Below the pieces are notes generated by a model. That model saw only the letters and a list, made by a program, of their open reading frames with translations. It was not told the DNA's origin and made no database searches. This document shows, in pieces, positions 57,505 to 64,000 of a stretch of DNA of 64,000 nucleotides (its first letter is position 1; each line of letters begins with the position of its first letter). The stretch is taken from the NCBI RefSeq assembly GCF_019933235.1, contig NZ_CP082945.1, positions 7,663,501 to 7,727,500 on the forward strand. The letters are read 5' to 3'. The position numbers and the translations under genes were made by a program. The DNA comes from Streptomyces angustmyceticus. GTDB taxonomy: Bacteria; Actinomycetota; Actinomycetes; Streptomycetales; Streptomycetaceae.

Positions 57505-59410
57505 GTGAGTGCCAAGATGCGCACCGAACTGATCCGCCCGGTGCACGAGTTGCTCACCGAGCACGCCGGCCGGTTCGCCGGCAAGACCGCGTTCTCCGAC
57601 GCGCGGCGCGGCGTCACCTACGCCGCGCTCGACCGGCGCACCGCGCGGCTGGCCGGCAACCTGGCGGATCTGGGCCTGGCCCGCGGCGGCCGCGCGGCCG
57701 TCTACCTGGGCAACTGTGTGGAGATGGCGGAGAGCTGCCTGGCCGCCTCCCGGGCGGGTGCCGTCGTGGTGCCGCTCAACCCCCAGTCCTCCGACGCGGA
57801 GCTGGCACATCTGCTCGACGACAGCGACGCCCAGGTGATCATCACCGGCCCGGCCCAGGCCGACCAGGTGCTCCGGATGCTGCCGCGGCGCCCCGGCCTG
57901 CGCGTCGTGGTCACCGGCGACGGAGCCGCCCCCGAGGGCACCGCGCACTACGAGACCCTCGCCACCACCGAACCGGCCACCCCGGCGCGCGACGACCTCG
58001 GCCTGGACGAGCCGGCCTGGATGCTCTACACCTCGGGCACCACCGGCCGGCCCAAGGGAGTGCTCTCCACCCAGCGCCGGTCCCTGTGGGCGACGGCCTC
58101 GTGCAACGCACCGATCCTCGGCCTGTCCGCCGGTGACCGGGTGCTCTGGCCGCTGCCGCTGTTCCACTGCGTGTCGCACAACGTGTGCCTGCTGGGCGTC
58201 ATCGCCGTCGGCGCCACGGCACACCTCATGCAGGGGCTGGCGGCCGACGAGATCCTGGAGGCCCTGCGGGCCGAGCGCAGCACCTTTCTCGTCGGCGTAC
58301 CGACGATGTTCCACCACATGATCGAGGCGGCCCGCGACGGCGACTTCGCCGCGCCCGACCTGCGCCTGTGCATGGTCGCCGGCTCCGCCTGCCCGGACCG
58401 GCTGCAGCGGGCGTTCCAGGAGACCTTCGGGATCTCCCTGCTGGCCAGCTACGGCAGCACCGAGACCGGCGGCGCGATCACCACGAACCTCCCCGACGGC
58501 CCGCAGGTGACGGGCTCCTGCGGACTGCCCCTGCCCGGCCTCGGCCTGCGGCTGACCGACCCGCGCACCGGGGACGAGGTCGCCACCGGCGAGGAGGGCG
58601 AGGTATGGGTCAACAGCCCGGCCCTGATGGTCGGTTACCACCAGCAGCCCGAGGCCACATCCGCTGTGCTGTCCGACGGGTGGTACCGCACCGGCGACCT
58701 CGGCCGCCGTGACGAAGCCGGCTATCTGACCCTCACCGGCCGCCTCAAGGAGCTGATCATCCGCGGCGGCGAGAACATCCACCCCGGCGAGGTCGAGGAG
58801 GTCCTCCAGCAGATCCCGGGTGTGGCCGAGGCCGCCGTCGCCGGCGCACCGCACGAGGTGCTCGGGGAGGTCCCCGTCGCCTACCTCGTACCGGGGCCCG
58901 ACGGCATCGACCCCGACCTGGTCCTCGCCACCTGCCAGGAGCGGCTGTCCGCCTACAAGGTGCCCGACGAACTCCACGAGATCGCCGCCGTCCCCCGCAC
59001 ACCGGCCGGGAAGATCGCCCGGCAGGAACTGGCGAAGCTGCCGGCCCGGCTGCTGGCGGTGAACCCCCTGGCGGAGCTGCGCACCAGGGCCGTCTCCTCG
59101 ACGCAGAGCTCCGCCGGCCGGGCGGCCGAGCAGCTCACCCGCCGGCTCAACGGCTCCCAGCACCACCGCGCGCTGCTGACCATGGTGCGTTCGGCCGTCG
59201 CCGACGTACTCGGTCTGGGCGCGGCGGACGACATCGCTCCGGAGAAGGCGTTCAAGGAGCTGGGCTTCACCTCGCTGGCCGCGGTCCGGCTGCGCGACCG
59301 GCTGCGCTCCCTGACCGGCAAGCGGCTGTCCGCCGCGATCGCCTTCGACTACCCCACCCCCGCCGCGCTCGCCGGGCACCTGCACACCGAGCTGCTGGAC
59401 GAACCGGAGG
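57505..59410 (+). other. Loading module: AMP-forming acid ligase and ACP
   Basis: The ligase begins MSAKMRTELIRPVHELL. It has the P-loop-like YTSGTTGRPKG (from 58027), YGSTETGG, GWYRTGDLG, RGGENIHPGEVE and PAGK with the C-terminal catalytic Lys (59011). ACP motif LGFTSL carries the Ser at 59272. There is no ER between ligase and ACP, unlike the dihydroxycyclohexene-carboxylate loader of RapA. From memory the N-terminal region reads closest to the RifA/GdmA1 loaders for 3-amino-5-hydroxybenzoate. A benzoate-like or other ring acid is a fair guess, not a proof. Confidence 0.88.
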
Positions 59411-62400
59411 AGCGGGCCGCCGAGGCCCTGCCGCGCGCCGAACCGGACGAACCGGTCGCCATCATCGCGATGGGCTGCCGCTACCCGGGCGGCAGCGACT
59501 CTCCCGAGGCGCTGTGGCGGCTGGTCGCCGAGGGCACCGACGCCGTCGGCCCGCTGCCGGTGGACCGCGGCTGGGACCTGGAACGGCTCCTCGGCCGGGA
59601 CCCGGCCGCCGGCGGCCGGTCCGACGCCCACGAAGGGGCGTTCCTGGACGACGCGGACCGCTTCGACGCCGCCTTCTTCGGCATCTCCCCGCGCGAGGCG
59701 CTGGCGATGGATCCACAGCAGCGACTGCTGCTGGAGACCGCATGGGAGACCTTCGAACGCGCGGGGATCGACGCGGCGTCCCTCAAGGGCAGCCCTACCG
59801 GGGTGTTCGCCGGGGTGATGCACGGCGGCTACGGCCCCGGCCCGTACGACCGGTCGGACCCGGGCCTGGAGGGCCATCTCGCCAACGGCAGCGCGATCAG
59901 CATCGCCTCGGGCCGGATCGCCTACAGCTTCGGCCTGGAAGGCCCCGCCCTCACGGTCGACACCGCGTGTTCGTCCTCGCTGGTGGCGATCCATCTGGCG
60001 GCCCAGTCGCTGCGGCAGGGGGAGTGCTCCCTGGCGCTGGCCGGCGGGGTGACGGTGATGACCGCGCCGACCGCCCTGGTCGAATTCAGCCGCCAGGGCG
60101 CGCTGTCCGCCGACGGGCGCTGCAAGGCGTACTCCTCGGCGGCCAACGGAACCGGGTTCTCCGAGGGGGCGGGGCTGGTGCTGCTGGAGCGGCTGTCGGA
60201 CGCCCGCCGGCTGGGGCACCCGGTGCTGGCGGTCGTACGGGGCAGCGCGGTGAACCAGGACGGCGCGAGCAACGGCCTGACGGCACCCAGCGGACCGGCC
60301 CAACAGCGGGTGATCCGGCAGGCGTTGGACCGGGCGGGGCTGACACCGGACGAGGTGGACGCGGTCGAGGGCCACGGCACGGGCACCACCCTGGGCGACC
60401 CCATCGAGGCGCAGGCCCTGCTGGCCACCTACGGGCAGGGACGGCAACCGGACCGGCCGCTGTGGCTGGGCTCGCTGAAGTCGAACATCGGCCACACCCA
60501 GGCGGCGGCCGGCGTGGCGGGCGTGATCAAGATGGTGCAGGCCCTCGGACGGGGGACGCTGCCGCGGACCCTGCACGTGGCGGAACCGTCGCCCCATGTG
60601 GACTGGTCGGCCGGTGCGGTGGAACTCCTCACCGAGCCGGTCGCCTGGCCGGCGACCGACCGGCCCCGGCGTGCCGCGGTCTCCTCCTTCGGGGCCAGCG
60701 GCACCAACGCGCACCTCATCCTGGAGCAGGCGCCGGACGCACCCGTGGCGGGTGAGCCGGCGACCGAGCCGGCCGCGGCGCCCGGCGTACTCCCCTGGGT
60801 GCTCTCCGGCCGGGGGCCCCAGGGGCTCGCCGGACAGGCCGCCCGGCTCCGGGAGTTCACCGAACCCGGCGCAGCGCTCGAATCCGGCGCAGCGCCCGAA
60901 TCCGGCGCAGCGCCCGACGCCCTGGACGCGGCCGGAGTGGGTCTCGCCCTGCTCGGCCGCAGCGCCCTGGACCACCGGGCCGTGGTCGTCGGCAGCGGCG
61001 CGGAACTGCCGGCCGGACTGGACGCCCTCGCACGGGGTGAGGCCGCCGCCGCAGTGGTGCGCGGCACCGCCCGCCCGGGCGGCACCGTCTTCGTCTTCCC
61101 CGGCCAGGGCTCCCAATGGGCAGGCATGGCACGGGAGTTGGCAGCCACCTCGGACGTCTTCCGCAACCGGCTGGCCGAGTGCGAGGAGGCCCTGTCGGCC
61201 TTCGTGGACTGGTCGCTGGCGGACGTGCTGGCGGGGGCCGAGGGCGCTCCGGGGCTGGAGCGGGCGGACGTGGTGCAGCCGGTGCTGTTCGCCGTCATGG
61301 TGTCGCTGGCGGAGCTGTGGCGCTCGTTCGGCGTGCGGCCGGACGCGGTGGTCGGGCACTCCCAGGGCGAGATCGCGGCGGCCTGCGTGGCGGGGGCCCT
61401 CGGCCTGGACGACGCGGCTCGGGTCGTCGCCCTGCGCAGCCAGGCGATCGCCAGGGTGGCGGGCTCCGGCGGAATGGCGTCGGTGGGCATGCCCGCGGAC
61501 GTGGTGCGGGCCCACCTGGAGCACTGGGACGGGCAGGTCGGCGTGGCCGCCGTCAACGGCCCCTCCTCCACCGTGATCTCCGGTCATGCGGAGACCCTGG
61601 AGCAGGCGATGGCCCTGCTGGAGGGCGAGGGGGCGAGGGTGCGCCGGGTCCCGGTCGACTTCGCCGGACACTCGGTGGCGACCGAGCAACTGGAGGACGA
61701 GCTGCTGGAGCTGCTGGCGTCGGTGTCACCGCGGCCGTGCGAGGTGGCGTTCTACTCGTCGGTGACCGGCGGCCAGGTCGACGGGCGGGAACTGGACGCG
61801 GCCTACTGGTACCGCAACCTGCGGCAGACCGTGGAGTTCGAGTCCGCGACCCGCACGCTGCTCGCCGACGGGTACGAGATCTTCGTGGAGGCCGGCGCCC
61901 ACCCCGTACTGGCGGTCGGCCTGCAGGAGACCTTCCGGTCCGCCGGGTCCGCCGCGGCGGCCGTGCCGTCGCTGCGCGCCGACGACGGCGGCTGGGACCG
62001 CTTCCTGCGCTCGCTGGGCGAGGCATGGGTGCACGGCGCGCCGGTGGACTGGCGCCCCGCCTTCCCGGCCGCCGCGACGCCCCGTACCGATCTGCCGACG
62101 TACGCGTTCCAGCGCGACAGGTTCTGGCTGACACCCCCCGACGGCGCGGGCGATGTCTCCGCGCTGGGACTCGCTGAGGCGGACCATCCGCTGCTGGGCG
62201 CGGCCGTGGAACTGCCCGACTCCGAGGGCCTGGTGTTCACCGGCCGGCTGTCGGCCCGGACCCACGACTGGCTCACCGACCACCGCGTGAACGGCAGTGC
62301 CCTGGTGCCCGGCCCGGCCTTCGTCGAGCTGGCGCTGCGCGCCGGTGACGAGGTGGGCTGCGACCGGGTGGCGGACCTGTCCCTGCACGCCCCGCTGGTG

Positions 62401-64000
62401 GTTCCCACGCAGGGCGCCGTCCAGCTCAGGGTCACCGTGCGCGCCCCGGACGAGACCGGTCACCGGCCCGTCGCGGTCCACTCCCGACGCGACGACGGAG
62501 GCACCGGCAGGCCGTGGACGTGCCACGCCACGGGCTCCCTGGCCGCGGACGGGGCCACGCCCTCATGGGACCTGGAGGTGTGGCCCCCGGCGGAGGCGAC
62601 CCCCGTGGCGACGGACGAGGTGGCCGCCGCCCTGGCCGCCGGCGGATACCGCCACGGCCCCGCCCTCCGCTGCCTGACGGCCGTCTGGCGGCGCGGTGAC
62701 GAACTCTTCGCCGAGGCCGCCCTGCCCGAGGACCGCACGGACCGGGCCGCGGCGTTCGGCCTCCACCCCGCCCTGCTGGACTCCGCGCTGCACCCCGTGT
62801 GGGCGGGCGAACTCCTCGACGACGAGCGCCGGCCGGGGCAGCCCGCCCGGTGGCAGGGCGTGACCCTGCACGCCGCCGGCGCCTCCGTCCTGCGGGTACG
62901 GATCACCCGCACGGCGTCCGGGGACCTGACGGTCGCCGCCGCCGACGCGACCGGCCAGCCGGTCCTGAGCATCGACTCCCTCGACACCGACCCTGTGTCC
63001 GCACGCGCCATCAGGGGCGCCGCCGCGGCACAGCAGGACAGCCTGTTCCAGGTGGAGTGGACCGAGATACCGGCCGGGTCCCTCGCCACGGACACCTCGC
63101 GGGCCTGGGCCGTCGTGGGCGAGGACCCGCTCCGCGCACGGTCCGGCCTGATGGGCGCCGGGCAGTACGCCGAGACCTACCCGGATCTGGAGACCCTCGC
63201 CAAGGAGATCGAGGGCGGCGCCGCCGTACCGGACTGCGTGGTGATGACCACCGCCCCCGCGACGGACCCGGCCACCGAGGACCGGAGCGGCGCGGACCCC
63301 GGCGACGCCGTCCACCACCACACCCGGCAGGCGCTCGCCCGGGCCCAGACCTGGCTGACCGGCCCCGCCTTCGCCTCCTCCAAGCTGATCCTGCTCACCC
63401 GTGGCGCGGTGGCGGCCTGGGACGACACCCCCGCACCGGACGTGACGACGGCCGCCGTCTGGGGACTGATCCGCTCCGCGCAGAGTGAGAACCCCGGCCG
63501 CTTCATGCTCGTCGACACCGACGCGAGCAAGCCCGCATGGCGCACCCTGCGCAAAGCCGCCGGCTCCGAGCTGCCGCAACTGGCCCTGCGCAAACGCACG
63601 GTGCGGGTCCCGCGGCTGACCCGGCTCGCCGCTCCGGTCCGGAGTGCCCCGCTGCTCACCGGTCCGCACGGCACCGTCCTCCTCACGGGCGGCACCGGTC
63701 TGCTCGGCGCCGCCCTCGCCCGCCACCTCGTCACCGAGCACGGCGTCCGCGACCTGCTGCTCACCAGCCGCCGGGGCCCCGACGCCCCCGGAGCCGCGGA
63801 GCTGGCGGCCGAACTGACCACGCTGGGCGCCCGGGTGACCCTCGCGGCCTGCGACACGGCCGACCGCGAGGCGCTCGCGGAACTGCTGGCGACGGTGCCC
63901 GCGGACCGCCCGCTCAAGGCCGTGGTGCACACCGCGGTGGTCACGGACGACGGCATCGTGCTGTCCCTGACCCCGGAGCGGCTGGACGCGGTCCTGCGGC
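57505..64000 (+). CDS. Type I PKS with adenylating loading module, 3' end outside window
   Basis: The frame stays open from the GTG at 57505 to the window end (2165 codons visible). GGGAG at 57490-57494 lies 10 nt before the GTG; the ATG at 57517 is an alternative start. Order: acyl/aryl-AMP ligase (about 57505-59080), ACP (about 59160-59410, Ser 59272), KS (about 59450-60725), AT (about 61080-62060), DH (about 62160-63000), KR cut at the edge (Rossmann motif near 63670). The ligase-ACP pair is the loading module seen in RifA, geldanamycin and rapamycin/FK506-type synthases, which activate free carboxylic acids. The protein therefore most likely begins the assembly line that ends with the thioesterase at 47 kb. 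There is no coiled-coil docking N-terminus, as expected for a first protein. Confidence 0.96.
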   Translation, partial: MSAKMRTELIRPVHELLTEHAGRFAGKTAFSDARRGVTYAALDRRTARLAGNLADLGLARGGRAAVYLGNCVEMAESCLAASRAGAVVVPLNPQSSDAELAHLLDDSDAQVIITGPAQADQVLRMLPRRPGLRVVVTGDGAAPEGTAHYETLATTEPATPARDDLGLDEPAWMLYTSGTTGRPKGVLSTQRRSLWATASCNAPILGLSAGDRVLWPLPLFHCVSHNVCLLGVIAVGATAHLMQGLAADEILEALRAERSTFLVGVPTMFHHMIEAARDGDFAAPDLRLCMVAGSACPDRLQRAFQETFGISLLASYGSTETGGAITTNLPDGPQVTGSCGLPLPGLGLRLTDPRTGDEVATGEEGEVWVNSPALMVGYHQQPEATSAVLSDGWYRTGDLGRRDEAGYLTLTGRLKELIIRGGENIHPGEVEEVLQQIPGVAEAAVAGAPHEVLGEVPVAYLVPGPDGIDPDLVLATCQERLSAYKVPDELHEIAAVPRTPAGKIARQELAKLPARLLAVNPLAELRTRAVSSTQSSAGRAAEQLTRRLNGSQHHRALLTMVRSAVADVLGLGAADDIAPEKAFKELGFTSLAAVRLRDRLRSLTGKRLSAAIAFDYPTPAALAGHLHTELLDEPEERAAEALPRAEPDEPVAIIAMGCRYPGGSDSPEALWRLVAEGTDAVGPLPVDRGWDLERLLGRDPAAGGRSDAHEGAFLDDADRFDAAFFGISPREALAMDPQQRLLLETAWETFERAGIDAASLKGSPTGVFAGVMHGGYGPGPYDRSDPGLEGHLANGSAISIASGRIAYSFGLEGPALTVDTACSSSLVAIHLAAQSLRQGECSLALAGGVTVMTAPTALVEFSRQGALSADGRCKAYSSAANGTGFSEGAGLVLLERLSDARRLGHPVLAVVRGSAVNQDGASNGLTAPSGPAQQRVIRQALDRAGLTPDEVDAVEGHGTGTTLGDPIEAQALLATYGQGRQPDRPLWLGSLKSNIGHTQAAAGVAGVIKMVQALGRGTLPRTLHVAEPSPHVDWSAGAVELLTEPVAWPATDRPRRAAVSSFGASGTNAHLILEQAPDAPVAGEPATEPAAAPGVLPWVLSGRGPQGLAGQAARLREFTEPGAALESGAAPESGAAPDALDAAGVGLALLGRSALDHRAVVVGSGAELPAGLDALARGEAAAAVVRGTARPGGTVFVFPGQGSQWAGMARELAATSDVFRNRLAECEEALSAFVDWSLADVLAGAEGAPGLERADVVQPVLFAVMVSLAELWRSFGVRPDAVVGHSQGEIAAACVAGALGLDDAARVVALRSQAIARVAGSGGMASVGMPADVVRAHLEHWDGQVGVAAVNGPSSTVISGHAETLEQAMALLEGEGARVRRVPVDFAGHSVATEQLEDELLELLASVSPRPCEVAFYSSVTGGQVDGRELDAAYWYRNLRQTVEFESATRTLLADGYEIFVEAGAHPVLAVGLQETFRSAGSAAAAVPSLRADDGGWDRFLRSLGEAWVHGAPVDWRPAFPAAATPRTDLPTYAFQRDRFWLTPPDGAGDVSALGLAEADHPLLGAAVELPDSEGLVFTGRLSARTHDWLTDHRVNGSALVPGPAFVELALRAGDEVGCDRVADLSLHAPLVVPTQGAVQLRVTVRAPDETGHRPVAVHSRRDDGGTGRPWTCHATGSLAADGATPSWDLEVWPPAEATPVATDEVAAALAAGGYRHGPALRCLTAVWRRGDELFAEAALPEDRTDRAAAFGLHPALLDSALHPVWAGELLDDERRPGQPARWQGVTLHAAGASVLRVRITRTASGDLTVAAADATGQPVLSIDSLDTDPVSARAIRGAAAAQQDSLFQVEWTEIPAGSLATDTSRAWAVVGEDPLRARSGLMGAGQYAETYPDLETLAKEIEGGAAVPDCVVMTTAPATDPATEDRSGADPGDAVHHHTRQALARAQTWLTGPAFASSKLILLTRGAVAAWDDTPAPDVTTAAVWGLIRSAQSENPGRFMLVDTDASKPAWRTLRKAAGSELPQLALRKRTVRVPRLTRLAAPVRSAPLLTGPHGTVLLTGGTGLLGAALARHLVTEHGVRDLLLTSRRGPDAPGAAELAAELTTLGARVTLAACDTADREALAELLATVPADRPLKAVVHTAVVTDDGIVLSLTPERLDAVLR
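59450..64000 (+). other. First extension module: KS-AT-DH-KR (cut at window end)
   Basis: KS Cys is at 59968 (TACSSS). The AT has GHSQG (Ser 61360) but DFAGHS at 61657-61674, where methylmalonyl enzymes have YASH, so its extender is uncertain. DH has His at 62281 in HxxxGxxxxP and LDSALH. No ER is present between DH and KR. The KR has LTGGTGLLG and a VTDDG motif (B-type-like); its catalytic Tyr lies beyond the window. Predicted result: an alkene next to the starter unit. Confidence 0.85.

Noticed and set aside
57505..59080. Firm assignment of 3-amino-5-hydroxybenzoate as the starter
   Set aside because: Resemblance to RifA-type loaders is from memory, no AHBA genes are visible, and such domains also accept other benzoates and ring acids.

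Overview
The window is high-GC actinobacterial DNA (Streptomyces-like: strong C/G third-position bias, GTG starts, AGGAGG/GAGG ribosome binding sites). It lies inside a large type I modular polyketide gene cluster for a glycosylated macrolide-type product. Both window edges cut PKS genes, so the cluster continues on each side.

Layout. (1) 1-47674, plus strand: three consecutive PKS genes. The first is cut at its 5' end. Together they carry nine complete extension modules, called A to I here, plus the tail of an earlier ACP. Matching terminal docking segments join them, and they end in a thioesterase, so this is the last part of the assembly line. (2) 47906-49365: a small 3Fe-4S ferredoxin (plus) facing a cytochrome P450 (minus). 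(3) 49771-54260, plus strand: a DesVII/EryCIII-like glycosyltransferase, a glucose-1-phosphate thymidylyltransferase, a dTDP-glucose 4,6-dehydratase and a sugar 4-ketoreductase, in operon-like order. (4) 54363-55592: a second, OleD/OleI-like glycosyltransferase with its own promoter region. (5) 55681-56982, minus strand: an E1-type PLP/[2Fe-2S] NDP-4-keto-6-deoxyhexose 3-dehydratase. (6) 57505 to the window end, plus strand: the start of another PKS gene. It opens with an acyl/aryl-AMP ligase-ACP loading module of the RifA/rapamycin type, followed by KS-AT-DH-KR. This is probably the first gene of the assembly line, although it lies downstream of the last one.

Working model (inference): a carboxylic acid starter is adenylated and loaded by the 57505 protein. 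The chain is extended there and by genes outside the window, then by modules A-I, and released by the thioesterase. Collinear reading of A-I predicts, from the carboxyl end: a 2,3-alkene, 4-methyl, 5-OH, 7-OH, saturated C8-C9, 11-OH, saturated C12-C13, 14-methyl, 15-OH, 17-ketone and 19-OH. The P450/ferredoxin pair would oxidise the macrolide. The sugar genes would make a deoxyhexose that is deoxygenated at C3 and C6, and one or both glycosyltransferases would attach sugars.

The most notable non-coding signal is a family of six related 16-bp inverted repeats (best copy CTAGGGATTTCCGGAG). They lie only in the promoter regions of the tailoring, sugar and loading-PKS genes, and they resemble the operator of PAS-LuxR regulators such as PimM. 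No regulator, transporter, sugar 2,3-dehydratase or starter-biosynthesis gene is visible in the window.
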